DNA of 64,000 bases, taken from positions 1,700,001-1,764,000 of the forward strand of contig JABELC010000010.1 in the NCBI GenBank assembly GCA_028455995.1, given 5' to 3'. The stretch comes from Scleromitrula shiraiana. Lineage: Eukaryota > Ascomycota > Leotiomycetes > Helotiales > Sclerotiniaceae. Below, in pieces: positions 1 through 11,061 of the stretch. The notes beneath the pieces were generated by a model. The model saw only the letters and a list, made by a program, of their open reading frames with translations, was not told the origin of the DNA and made no database searches. Numbering within the stretch: position 1 is the first letter of the stretch; every line of letters starts with the position of its first letter. Made by a program: the position numbers and the translations under genes.

Positions 1-2
1 AG

Positions 3-1442
3 AACATCAAAGCTCAAATCGCCGAAAGGAAAATTCAAGAGAAATTGCGACAACAGGAGATTGACAAAAAGGCTGCTGCTGATCGAGAAATGCAAAGAAC
101 TAAAGAGGCGGCAGAAAATCGTCAAAAGGAGATGGAGAGACGAAACGCTCTAGCTGCGCAGCAAACACTTGCTAGACAGCAACAACAACACCAGGAAGCT
201 CAGCGAAGAGCTTTGGTTGCACAGCAGCAACAACACGCACAAGCTTTGCAAGGTGGACCTCCGCATACACAAGGCCAACATGCTCATCCTACTCAGCCCA
301 ACGGTATTATGCCAAATGGTATGGCAGCACAGCCACAGCGCTTTCATCAGCAACAAGTCTCCCAGGCTCAGATATCTTCACCCATTGTTCGAAATGGTAC
401 TCCACAAAGCCAGGCATCACCAAATGTCAACAATAGCATGGGTCATCCTATGCAGCACTCAACCTCTAGTATGGGTGGCAGCCCTCCACGTCCAGGTTCT
501 GTTGTCCAACAGAACCATCCTCAAATGGGTGCTCCTACTTCCCATGCTATGATGCCACAAAGAAGCCAGCAAAGTCATTCCGGAACACCTAGAATGCCAG
601 TAGCTACTCCCAATATTCAATCTACTCCCAGAATGAGCGCAACACCACGAATGAGCCAAGCAAGCCCTCTTCAAGGCCCAATGGCACAAGCACCTCTAAT
701 AGGCCCTGTTCCAGGTCAACAGCCCATGCATCCACAAGCCATAAATAACATGAATCAAGCACAACAGCAACAATACTTGATGCAGTTAAGAGCCCACCAG
801 CAAGGAATTCATCAAGCGCAAAATGCTCAGGCCATGAATATGATGCAAAATGGACAACCAATGACTCAACAACAGCAACAACAAATGATGATACAGCAAC
901 AAATGCGACAACAATTAGCAGCTCAAGGAAATCCTAGTGCTGGAAGTCAGTTAACTCAGAATTATCAAAACCAACTGGCCGCCATGGTTCAAGCGCAACA
1001 ACGTTCTGGCATTCCTCAAAACATGAACAATATGAATCAAAGCTTCATGGGTGGTGCTATGCCGCCGAACATGCAAATGCAGCAGTTACATCAACAACAA
1101 TTACAGCAGCAGCAGTTACAGCAGATGCAAAGCCAACAACAACGAATGCAAGCTACACTTAGGAATTATATGTCCACCCCACAAGGCCAGGTGCAATATA
1201 ACGAAATACTTAGATCACTCATTGGGAGACACCAACAGCAGTACCCTGCAGCTGTAGTCACGGAAGAGTTGAAGGCTTCACTCCAAAATCAAGCTAGACA
1301 GATTTTGTTAAATAAACTTAGGCATCTTTCACAGCAACAACAGCTACAACAACAGCAGCAGCAGCAGCAGGGGAATATGCAGCAAAACATGCATATGCAA
1401 AACGGAATGGGAATGGGAATGGGAAGACCACAGGGAATGTAA
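3..1442 (+). CDS. Glutamine-rich transcription coactivator, C-terminal part (probably SAGA subunit Spt20)
   Basis: The reading frame is open from the left edge of the window, so the 5' end of the gene is missing. About 479 codons are visible before the TAA at 1440-1442. The first 45 or so residues are a charged, Lys/Glu/Arg-rich helical stretch. A long low-complexity region rich in Gln, Met, Asn, Pro and Ser follows, with several pure Gln runs written in mixed CAA/CAG codons. A more ordered block near residues 390-435 (RNYMSTPQGQVQYNEILRSL) precedes the last Gln run and a Met/Gly-rich tail. This architecture fits the C-terminal half of fungal Spt20, which in SAGA acts in the nucleus in transcription activation. 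The conserved Spt20 domain would lie upstream and is not visible, so the identity is an inference. Other Gln-rich coactivators (Mediator subunits, for example) remain possible. It converges on the Emi1-like gene. Confidence 0.8.
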   Translation, partial: NIKAQIAERKIQEKLRQQEIDKKAAADREMQRTKEAAENRQKEMERRNALAAQQTLARQQQQHQEAQRRALVAQQQQHAQALQGGPPHTQGQHAHPTQPNGIMPNGMAAQPQRFHQQQVSQAQISSPIVRNGTPQSQASPNVNNSMGHPMQHSTSSMGGSPPRPGSVVQQNHPQMGAPTSHAMMPQRSQQSHSGTPRMPVATPNIQSTPRMSATPRMSQASPLQGPMAQAPLIGPVPGQQPMHPQAINNMNQAQQQQYLMQLRAHQQGIHQAQNAQAMNMMQNGQPMTQQQQQQMMIQQQMRQQLAAQGNPSAGSQLTQNYQNQLAAMVQAQQRSGIPQNMNNMNQSFMGGAMPPNMQMQQLHQQQLQQQQLQQMQSQQQRMQATLRNYMSTPQGQVQYNEILRSLIGRHQQQYPAAVVTEELKASLQNQARQILLNKLRHLSQQQQLQQQQQQQQGNMQQNMHMQNGMGMGMGRPQGM

Positions 1443-1840
1443 GGATAGAGTTTCAATATCATGGGGGTTCTATATGGTGCTTGGATATGGCGCAAAATTT
1501 GGACTGACAAACTATACCCATTGTAAAATTGATTCTTGGTGGGCTCAAGGTACGGTGTTCGGGATAGGTCACGCTATACAGTAATTAGGCGGCGTACTTG
1601 TGGATATGTATACTAGAAAGGATGAATGACTTACTCTAATTCATAAAATTGGTATGTATTTATCAGATAAATCCATGGTCTATAGATACAGTAATGGATC
1701 AATAACTAGATCGAATATAAATCTTTGTTTGGTATTAAAATGAAGGCTTTCATTTTGCCTGTGTTATACATTTATCATGATGATTCTACAAGACTCCCAC
1801 TTGCACAAATCTAATCTACGTCGTCTTCATACCACAACTC

Positions 1841-2533
1841 TTATACATCTTTCTCCTTCTTCATCCTCTCCAAATTCCTTACCGCCCTCTCCAAATTATT
1901 CCACTCCTGATCAATCCCCTGATCACTCCTATCCTCCTCCGCCTCCGCACAAAACGCCTCTCCCCACTCCAACCTCTTCTCCCTCCCTCTCCATACATCC
2001 TCACTACTCCTCCCCAACTCCCCTCCCCCATACTTCCTCTCCTCCTTCTTCCTCCACCTCTCCTTAATCATCTTCGCCTTCTCATGATCAGAATACCCAA
2101 GCGTCTTCATACAAAACCGGAAATCCGCCCACGATTCGCTGCAATCCCGTGCTTCGCCGTACCGGTATACGTTGGTGAATTGGCCGCCTAATGATTGGCA
2201 GTAGAAGGCTGCGTCGAAGGCGGTGCGGCAGGACATGGTGGTGGGCAGGAGTTGGGAGCTGAGTGGTTCGTCGGAGTCTTGGGGTGGGGAGGAGGGGGGT
2301 GGTTGAGGGACTTTGTTGTACTTTACGCTGGCAGGGTGGGTGTCTGCTTCGAGGTCGCGGAGGAAGGATTGCAGTTCTTGGTCTGCGAGTTCATCGCGGG
2401 ATGGGGGCGGGGCTGAGGGCTTGCTTTGCGGTGGAGGTGTGGATCTGGAGGATGTAGTGGAAGAAATTGCAGGACTAGAGGTGGTAGAAGCAGGCTTCTC
2501 CGTAGAAGGGCTAGATGAGAAGAACCAACCCAT
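1841..2533 (-). CDS. emi1: Emi1-like protein with twin Cx9C motif (DUF3128 type)
   Basis: This is a 230-residue intronless gene. I chose the ATG at 2531-2533 (MGWFFSSSPST) because the further upstream extension lacks a better ATG and reads like leader sequence. The N-terminal half is Ser/Pro/Thr-rich and probably disordered. The conserved core contains two Cys pairs with nine residues between them (SCRTAFDAAFYC and DCSESWADFRFC), separated by GGQFTNVYRYGEAR. This twin Cx9C helical hairpin is typical of the Emi1/DUF3128 family. The family is linked in yeast to early meiotic gene induction and mitochondrial function, and such proteins commonly enter the intermembrane space through Mia40. The C-terminal 90 residues are highly charged and probably helical. 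It is divergent from the Yme2-like gene across only 276 bp, so the two mitochondrial genes may share a promoter (inference). Confidence 0.88.
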   Translation of the reverse strand: MGWFFSSSPSTEKPASTTSSPAISSTTSSRSTPPPQSKPSAPPPSRDELADQELQSFLRDLEADTHPASVKYNKVPQPPPSSPPQDSDEPLSSQLLPTTMSCRTAFDAAFYCQSLGGQFTNVYRYGEARDCSESWADFRFCMKTLGYSDHEKAKMIKERWRKKEERKYGGGELGRSSEDVWRGREKRLEWGEAFCAEAEEDRSDQGIDQEWNNLERAVRNLERMKKEKDV

Positions 2534-2809
2534 TGTGAATGGTTCTGAACTGTAGATAGTAAGGCAGAGAAAGACTGTATGGTGGAGAGCTTTCCATCCA
2601 AAATTTGAATGCAAATCCGGGATGATGCGCCGGGATTGAACCGTGATGACTAAGCATACATATCTAGAATTCCAGCCTTATGACGACACGGCTCTCGAGC
2701 CTTTAATGTTGGTTTGTTCGGATGACTTTTCTTCCATGCATGCCAATTGCAAAGATCCCCATCTTGGAATAATTCTTACGATATGCTTTCGAATATATAA
2801 AACGCAATC
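2534..2809. promoter_or_regulatory. Divergent promoter between emi1-like and yme2-like genes
   Basis: These 276 bp separate two start codons on opposite strands, so the 5' regulatory sequence of both genes must largely lie here. A TATA-like AATATATAAAA occurs about 20 bp before the yme2-like ATG, too close to be a standard TATA element. A tRNA-B-box-like string on the minus strand around 2630-2642 does not fold into a cloverleaf. Confidence 0.5.
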
Positions 2810-5491
2810 ATGAATGGCACTCGCCGTGTCTTGTTTAATCCTACAAGTCTGCCCGCATTGAGGACTCCTAGACCTCAGAAACGCGACTTTGGAAATGTGG
2901 GAAGCTTTACTAGGGTGGGCTTGAAGGGATTCAAGAAAGATGGTTTAAAGGGACAATGGAGAAGTGTAAGAAAGGAGAGTTCGCAGACGGGGGAGAATGA
3001 AACTGGACATATTGTTGAAGGAACTAATGAGGGAATTCTATTTCTTGATAGTGAGTCTTGACTAGCGATATGCTATTTGGCTGGCAGCTTTCTGATACCT
3101 TCACTCGTATAGATATATTTCCTATAAAGCTAGGCTGGGCATTACGATTACCGTGGTACGGACGATCAAACCAAAGTCTTCCAGATATTATTTGGCAATT
3201 CAATAACAAAGTATTTTCCTCATACGAACCTCTCAGCTTAGTGAAGCGTGCTATTCCATCAAACATTCCGATCAAAGTAACAGAGATCTTGCCTCGACTA
3301 AAAGAAGGCGGTGCTTTCGTCAAGTTCTCACATCCTAATGATATAACAGCGATGGAGGTAGAAGGTCTGATTTCGGGTTACTTGAAGGAGAAACCTATTA
3401 AGCCGTGGTTCAATCCATTCCGACAAATGAGAGCAAAGCTTGTATTGGGAAAACCTTGGCTGGAGGACTTATACAGATTCCCAAGTACTAGGATCCGCGT
3501 TGAGTTCGTTCCTACGAGTCCTGGTGGTGAAGTTGCTGAGCTCTCGCAAGAGACTCTATATAGCTTGTTTCGAAAATATGGCAAGATTGGAGAGATAACT
3601 TCACAACCTTCGGACTCGAAGATATTGCCAAAATTCGCATTAATGGATTTTGCCCATGTTAGAAACTCTGTTATGGCTAAAAATTGTTTGCATGGACTTA
3701 AAGTTACGGAAGAATTGGGTGGCGGGAAAGCTGGTACCAAGCTTCGATTGTCTTTTGAATCCAAACTGAAGGATCATCATCTCAAAGATTGGATTGTCAA
3801 CCATCCGTGAGTGTCACTTTTCTGAGTCAAATCGCGAGATTGTACTAATAGATATCAGACGTGTTGTAATACCAGCGGTTGCTGCTCTCTTAGCTACGAT
3901 TACCGTTGCCGTATTTGACCCCATTCGCACTTTTTTCATCAAAGCACATATCGATCATGCATTCAGTTTCAAGGATAACAAAATCTACATGTGGTTTGTA
4001 GACCAAGCAACTGATATTTTCCGGCCACATAGAGCTGAGCAGGCAAGTCTCAGTGCCATCTGGGATGATCGAAAACAAGCTATCGAGGATTTACAAACTT
4101 GGCTCATGGAAACTGCTGATACCTTCATCGTAATCCAAGGTCCACGAGGCTCTGGAAAGAAGGAACTCATACTAGATCAAGCTCTAAAGGGTCGGCCAAA
4201 CACGTTACTGATCGATTGTAAACCAATTCAAGAAGCACATGGTGATTCGGCTACAATCGCTGCCGCTGCTGCCACTGTTGGATATCGTCCAGTATTCTCT
4301 TGGATGAACAGTATTAGTAGTTTAATTGATTTGGCAGCACAAGGTACTATTGGAGTGAAATCGGGCTTTTCGGAAACTTTGGATACACAACTTGCTAAAA
4401 TCTGGCAAAACACTGCGACTGCACTCAAACAAGTTGCTCTTCAGCACCGAAAGAAAGACGACAAAGATGCTTCTTTGACAGATGATGATTGGCTCGAAGC
4501 TCATCCAGAGTGTCGACCAGTCGTAGTCATTGATAACTTCCTCCATAAGAACGAAGAAAGCAGCGTTGTTTATGACAAGATATCGGAGTGGGCAGCTGGC
4601 CTCACCACCTCAAATATTGCGCATGTTGTTTTCCTTACCAACGATATCTCTTACTCGAAGTCTTTAAGTAAAGCACTTCCGGACAGAGTCTTCAGACAGA
4701 TAGCTCTTGGTGACATCACACCTCAAGTCGCAAAGAAGTTTGTCATCAGTCATCTAGAATCAGACCCTGAGGATTCTGCAGATCCAACTGTCAAGTTATC
4801 TGAAGCACAACAGCGGGAAGATCTACGTGAACTAGATGAATGCATTGAGGTTCTTGGAGGTCGTTTGACTGATCTTGAATTCTTGGCACGTCGACTTAAG
4901 ACAGGTCAAACTCCAAAACGTGCAGTTGCCGAGATCGTCGAGCAGAGTGCTTCAGAAATCTTAAAGATGTATCTCCTAAGTGCCGAAAAGGGCGATCGAA
5001 AGTGGTCGGTTGAGCAAGCTTGGTATTTGGTTAATTCTCTCGCCGAAAATGAAACTCTTCGCTATAATCAAGTTTTACTTTCGAATACATTCGCATCATC
5101 CCTCACATCATCTGCTTCAAATGGAGAGAATGTCCTTGAGGCTTTGTCAGCGGCAGAACTGATTAGCATCAAAACCTACAAGGGACGTCCACAATCTATC
5201 AAGGCTGGAAAACCCGTCTATCAAGCTGCATTCAGGATGTTAAGCGAAGACCGTGTTCTGAGAAGCAGACTTGATTTAGCAGTCTTGACTGAACTGACAA
5301 AGATCGAAACGAAGAGTATTGATAAATACGAAACAGAATTGAGCATGTTGGGTCAGTTACCGAAACAGCCCTCAGAGCTGGGTCCTAGAGTACAGTTTTT
5401 GTTGAAGAAATTGGAAGCTAGCCAGCAAAAGGTAGAGGCTTGGGAAAAGGAAATGGGTGCTTTGAAGAAGATTCTTATGGTGGAGTATTGA
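2810..5491 (+). CDS. yme2: Mitochondrial escape protein 2 (Yme2/RNA12 family)
   Basis: Three exons, 2810-3050, 3113-3806 and 3859-5491, join in frame to give about 855 residues, the usual size for Yme2. Both introns (62 and 52 nt) start GTGAGT, and the second has a TACTAAT branch site. The N-terminus is basic and Ser/Arg-rich, as expected for a mitochondrial presequence. Residues about 207-294 form an RRM-like fold (RIRVEFVP, then FALMDFAH). A hydrophobic segment at about 313-332 is the predicted inner-membrane anchor. A P-loop GPRGSGKK lies at about 406-413 with a Walker-B-like VVVIDNF further on. A Lys/Glu-rich coiled coil closes the protein. Family knowledge: Yme2 sits in the inner mitochondrial membrane and affects mtDNA nucleoid maintenance and escape of mtDNA to the nucleus. 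Nothing looks broken. Confidence 0.95.
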
Positions 5492-6173
5492 TGGGTGGGG
5501 GTGACGGGACCAAAAAATTAAAGGGATTAAGGATATATACCCGGCTCTTCTAATGCATAAGTATCAAAAATATCTACTGCCATTTCTCTGACCTTGAGCA
5601 TTACTCTTATATTTTTTCTTTTCTTAACCATATGGATAATCGCTCCACTCGGCTTCAAAGTGATTGATCTATTTAATCAAACCTCGAATAATGCACTATG
5701 AAGAACGTGCAGGTCAGGTTGGTGAACGAAATCGCAGAATTGAAGTACCAAAACTGAACGATTCCCGTAATTGTAACCTTTGGTCAGTATGCTCTTTGTT
5801 GTTCATCTTCAAGCATGATTGAGATGCAGTACTGAGTTTGTATTTCTAGCCCCTAAAATTGGAAAATTGAACTATGGATGAGAAATGGGTATTTATGGGC
5901 GAGTTTATATTTCCTGTATATAACACTAAGCGGTGTACTATATCACACTATGATTGGAATATTCTCATTGTCGAGTTCGACATGTTCATTCCATACTTAA
6001 AATACATTTGAATGTTTATTTTTTGAAAGGACATCAGAGAATGAATCCGCTCGATTGTTTGTATCCTATTGAAGCAACCAAGGGATGTTTGTTGGTGGTA
6101 TTATTTGATAATAGGAATATGAATAGAGACTACGAATAGGGTATCAAACTAGTTACAATATGCAGTATGTATT
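5492..6173. other. Intergenic, no gene seen
   Basis: About 680 bp of AT-rich sequence holds the 3' flanks of the yme2-like gene and of the thioesterase relic. No convincing coding frame, tRNA or repeat was found. Confidence 0.6.
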
Positions 6174-7086
6174 TCATTCCTCTAGGTTCAACTGAACTTT
6201 GAGGAAACGGAAAATGTCGGTGAGCATATCCTCCGAGTAGCAATGTCCCAGCCCAACATATTCCTTCATTTCCACATCCGCTCCTACCAAATTTAAACAC
6301 CTCTTAGCTTCTCGGCCCATCTCTATTGATAGCTTTTCATCTTCAGTACCATGACCTAATAATATGGGTCTTTTGGAATACCATGCCCATCTTTTCTTCC
6401 ATCTCCTCCCTGAAGAAATCGATAGCTTCTGCTTGAGTATTATTCTCGGGTCGAGCAAAAGAATCATTATCACTATCCTCATAATCCGAACGTGCGAAAG
6501 GATCATCATCATTCGCAGCAAAGAGATCATCCCCATCCCCACCCTCCCCAACCCTTGCAACATCCTCCATCAAATTTCCAAAGGGTAACCAACCACACAC
6601 TCCAACTGTCGCAGTCCAAGGCTCTTCATCCCAAGCCAGTAATGAAGATAATGAGGTCGCACATCCTTGGCTCAATCCCTACAAAACTACATTCTCCTTT
6701 CCCACTAAATCGATTTCCCTGCACAAAAGAAAATGAATGTATTCGATACTCTGACGTAATCCGTCACACATCATATCCTGTCCCTTCGTATGGTCGCTTA
6801 AAAGCCAACAATCAAACCATTGATGCGTTGAAGCGTTGAAGCGTTGAAGCGTTGAAGCTTTCTTGTAGATAGTGGTTCGATTTCTTGATGCGGTAGGGAA
6901 GATAATTCTAGTGTTTGGGAAGGCAGTTTGAATGGTCTCGTGAGATTTAGTATTGGTAGCGAGGAGTGGAGGGCCGAATTTCTCTGCAAATGATCCGCGA
7001 TCGTGAGGAATGATGAAGCTTTGGCGATTTATTTCCTTCGGTTCGATGATCATTGCTGTTGGATATTGAACGAAGTCGGGATTCAT
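6174..7086 (-). pseudogene. Acyl-protein thioesterase / phospholipase-carboxylesterase family, disabled
   Basis: Read from the ATG at 7084-7086, the protein resembles a fungal alpha/beta hydrolase of the acyl-protein thioesterase group. It has PHDRGSFAEKFGP near the N-terminus (the usual oxyanion-strand region) and the nucleophile elbow GLSQGC. The acidic residue follows in LLGHGTEDEK and the catalytic His in VGLGHCYSED. All three catalytic residues are present but cannot be made as one chain. An in-frame TAG at 6679-6681 sits directly before the GLSQG elbow. Near 6355-6375 the frame must shift by one base to pass from FQKTH to KRPILLGHG. A stretch of 8-bp repeats adds eight residues near position 80. 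No intron with usable borders removes the TAG. I call it a young pseudogene. A strain-specific lesion or sequencing error at one site cannot be excluded. Confidence 0.78.
6825..6858. repeat. 8-bp tandem repeat (gcgttgaa, about 4.25 copies)
   Basis: The unit gcgttgaa runs four times without a mismatch from 6825 to 6856, plus two further bases. It lies inside the thioesterase relic. Three extra units equal 24 bp, so the expansion alone inserts eight residues (TLQRFNAS) in frame, which looks like replication slippage. Confidence 0.9.
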
Positions 7087-7797
7087 TATTGTTTATGGTC
7101 GTGACCAATCTAGGTTGATATTATTGGTATACATTCAGAAGTGGAAGTTTATTTTTGTATTTTGATCGTGAAATTCTTTGAGAAGACACTCTATGTGAGA
7201 TGTGCTTATAATTAATTGTATTATCCCAGAGTCCCGGTAGTGGTAGGTAACGTCAGTCTAATTTTCTAGTCGATTTTTATTGTGGTATGAGTCAGAGATG
7301 ATGAGATGATACAAAATAAATGAATAATAGATACCTAGGCATGACGTCGTACTTTTGTGAAGAAGGCAGACATACAGCAAAATAACGCATAATAGCACTT
7401 GACACATAAACATGCAACAATAAATGATAATTCGCACTAGTATGTCGTCGTCTACCGGGTCCGGAGATTTCTTGTTAGGCTTGTAAATGAGAGGGAAATT
7501 TATAACATCCCGAGAGTTGGGTCTCTAGTCACTGTGTAGATACCTTTCTCGCTACTATTCGCTAATGAGAAAGGGGACGTATGTTACAATCCAATAGCGG
7601 CCCTATTTGATAAAACGTATCATGTTACTGTCATGCAGATACAATGAAAGTGTATATTGCAAGTTTAATCAATTAATTATGATATGTGAATACAGGAGAT
7701 ATCCTACTCTGCCTTCCAGAAATGCTTAACGAGGTACTCTTTAACAGCCCTTTAACCATATGTCACCATCGCATTCGAAATATGCTTTCATAACTTG
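7087..7797. other. Intergenic, no gene seen
   Basis: About 710 bp between the thioesterase relic and the membrane protein gene. Only short random frames are present and no RNA gene or repeat was recognised. Confidence 0.55.
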
Positions 7798-9091
7798 TTA
7801 GATCCCAACTGTGCACGTTTCAACCATTCCTGAGTCTTCATCCTCCGGTACACTAAGATCCAAATCCCCAAACTCGCTATCTGAAGTGCGGAACTGGCGA
7901 TTGAGAGGCGATAGTTTATTTCCTGTGTTATATTTAGCTAGTACCTTGATTCTAGATTCATCCTGCCAGCAAATCCCCGATTTAATCGACCTCAAGCCTA
8001 ACCCCCTCGGAGAATAATTGCGAGAAAAAATCCCCCAAACCAAAAAAAAAATCTAAAGAGAAGAAAGAAGAAAACGTACACTTCTCCCACAAACTCTCTC
8101 AAAATCCACCACCCCCTCAAAAGTAGGCTGGATCTTCTCCGCTAACCCACTACAAGCCCACCCCCAAAGATCCTTCCCATTTTTTGCCACGCGATACGCC
8201 GTCGCTACTGCAGCCCAAGTAACGATATGAACCAGTTCCGCTCCGATGCTGAATTTCGTCTGAATGTTGCTGATGTGGTTAGACTTTTTGGAGGAGTGGA
8301 ATGTGTAGGCTAAGATGGAGATGGTGCCGAAGATGGTGGTTATGAGGCCGGTGGTGAAGAGGAGGATGGCGGACCAGAGTTGCGTGTTGCGGAACCACTG
8401 TGGGGTGGAGGGGTGAGGAGTTAGTGGAGTATTGGGTTGAGGGAGGGATTGGGGTGGGGGGGAAGGGGTGAATGTGGAATGAGGAGTGGCTATGTGATTT
8501 TGTGCTGGAAGTGTATTGAATCTGGTAGCAACAGATTCCTGGGAAATAAATAAAGATAATCAAATATAACTTACAGGTCCACGAGCAGCTGTCGCGCCAG
8601 GCGGCGTACGAAGATCATTATGAGTCCGTACATACAAAAATAAAGTTCTACCCTCCTGCACCGTAATAGCCAGCGTAAAGATAGTAAGAACAATTCTAGA
8701 TACAATGCGAAGAATCCGTATATGATATTTAAGTTTCTAGCATCTCGATCAGTATTTTTCCCTTTCTCAACTTTCTTTAAAAAACATCTGATATCAGTCA
8801 ACTCACTTGATCTTTCTCCAAAAGATTCTGATGATGAAGATTATCTGGTTGATTTGAATCTAGAGCCATAGGATCATAGTGATTATTGACCGGTGCATAA
8901 GAAGACTGATAAACAAAATTTGATTTCGGGCCATCATTATTATGATATTGAGGCGGAGGCGATAACGGCATAGAATTCGATGGTAAATGATAATCGTGAC
9001 GGCGCTCAGTTAAGGGATATGCCTCTCTGTACTGCGGAGTCCCAGGTGTTCCGGGCATCTGGGGAACGGCATCGTACCGCGACCTTGACAT
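7798..9091 (-). CDS. Multi-pass membrane protein of unknown function
   Basis: Four exons read on the minus strand, 9091-8807, 8736-8575, 8397-8080 and 7962-7798, all in phase 0. They give about 309 residues. The introns (70, 177 and 117 nt) have GTGAGT, GTAAGT and GTACGT donors and AG acceptors. The N-terminal 95 residues are Pro/Tyr/Asn-rich and cytosolic-looking. Hydrophobic segments follow in exon 2 (RIVLTIFTLAITV) and twice in exon 3 (LWSAILLFTTGLITTIFG and FSIGAELVHIVTWAAVATAY). A polar, acidic tail ends the protein. I predict three to four membrane spans, in the style of fungal MARVEL-like proteins, but I do not recognise a named family. Exon 4 is the least certain because it is polar and its border rests on splice consensus and frame only. 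Confidence 0.72.
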
Positions 9092-11061
9092 TTTGGTTTG
9101 CAATTTTCCTGCGTACAGGGGAAGAATATTGGTGATGGTGTAGAGCGCTACTTATTGTGTGGATGGTTTGTACGTGGTTGATACCATGAGCGAGATGGCT
9201 GGGTAGTTCAGTTCACGTCTCTTTTATATCGACAACTTAATTTTGATGTAAGAGGTCGAAGAAATACAAATACAAATCCAGATCCAAATTACCCTCAGCC
9301 ACGGATGAGCAAACTCGTGTTAATAGTCACCTCAGCCCAATCACAAGTGAATACGCTGGCAAGAAAATTCTAGATATTTTTCTGGATGTAGAAAATGAAG
9401 TAACGAGTGACTGGCAGTAGTTCCAAGTAAATAAAGATATTATATTTGCCAAGAAAGAAAGAAAGCTTCAAGTATCAGCCGCACCCCGCGAGGAAAACAA
9501 AGGTACTTGAATGTTGGAGGATGAAGATATCCATTTCGGCTGGGCTGTAATTTTCTAAATGCGCCGCATCCATGCATTTGCCTATTTGGGTAGAATTCTA
9601 CAGTCTGGGGCTGAGCCACCGGGGCCACATCATATGTTGGGACATGCATGATGGAATGAATTCGTGAATATCAGAGGATTCTTAATTTTGGAGACGATTT
9701 CATGATCTGCAAGTTTGGTGAGCAAGGTGGCTCGTTAATGTGGTGATAGTACAAAATCTATTTAAAAATCGCAGTTGAAGCTCTATCCGAAAGAAGATTC
9801 TGGGTGTTGATCAAAATGGGGTTATGTATTGGCAGTGGCAGTGGCAGATTGGCTATCTGATAGGATGAGCGAGAAAGCATAGTTTGATTGATTTGGTAAG
9901 ACTTCACCATATTGTTTTGGAAGTCTAGAAGCTAGGTGATGTGGTGAGGTTATTTTTGGAGTACGGATCTATAGAATAGCTTCTAAGATCAAAACCTGTG
10001 CCAGTGAGCTCAAGCAATCACAGGATCGATGTTTCCTACTTTCGGTATCTGTTATTCGTTGTGTAGTCGGGGAAGTATCCCAACGTCTGAAATAAGAATT
10101 CCATGGGAGATGGAAAACCAAACCGTGCCGTTTGGTAACCTTGATTAGTGTTCATGGGACCGCGAAACCTACCAACGGTCAAGTTTTGGATGTTTCCACT
10201 CGTCAATGTCCGTAGACTAAATGGGACAGTGACCCTAGATGCGCAGCCTTCGAAGTGAACCATCAGAACATCACATTGCTCAATTTAGCGTCAAGAATTG
10301 AATTACTTATTCAGTTCTGTGTTTGAATATCCAAACATACGAATCTAAGATTGAATCATACGTTCGTACACTAATCGGGATGAATGCATAGTAAATCTCA
10401 GTCTTCTACTGCTCGACTGTGAGTAGATTCTTTCGAAACGATAGCCACATATTTTCACATGCTCAGGCCCGTCAAATTATTGTTCTAATTAGCACACGTA
10501 CTGATCATAAGTCTGGAAGAAGCTGCTACTCAGTTGGATTGAACGAGGGTAGCATAGTCAGATATCTCTTTGCTGATAAGTTGATGTCTGAAAAGTTCTG
10601 ATGCTCTTATTTGTAAAGTAATATTTTACTGCAAACGAGCATAGCTACTTTTTGACTATCCTGATTATGTAAGAATGTTGTTCTCTTACAAAATTTAGTC
10701 ATTGGTTCCAATAATGACCTGCATCATACCTGCCCCCAGTCCTCTTTTTTTCTTAATAGAGCAAGAGGAAACCAACAATTATGGATATTTCGGTACTGAG
10801 ATTGGATTATTCGCAGGCTAGATTGATATCCTGATGTCAATATTTCTCGAGTAGCATAAGTTACTTTGGATGGTTGAAGTGCATCATATGAAAATTACAA
10901 AATGCATTACCAGTCTTCCCCTTATGAACAATTATCGAGGACTATCTATCATATCACGTCTCAATAACACCTCAAAAAGAAAGTAACAAGAAAAACCATC
11001 AACCATCTAACTCCACACAAGCTATGCCAAATGAAGTCAAGCACCCAAAGTCCCCAAACCC
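9092..11061. other. Long intergenic stretch without a supported gene
   Basis: About 2 kb. The promoter of the membrane protein lies at its left end. Small open frames exist on both strands (for example 10036-10263 minus), but none has a domain, signal peptide or spliceable continuation. A short tandem ggcagt run occurs at about 9831-9846. Confidence 0.5.

Noticed and set aside
2620..2710. tRNA-like B-box (GGTTCAATCCC) on the minus strand
   Set aside because: The T-stem pairs at only three positions and no acceptor stem or D-arm could be matched, so no cloverleaf forms.
6679..6681. Removal of the TAG in the thioesterase relic by a micro-intron
   Set aside because: The only GT...AG pair around it would be 12 nt, far below the minimum intron length.
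10036..10263. 75-codon frame on the minus strand
   Set aside because: No conserved motif and no transcription-like context.
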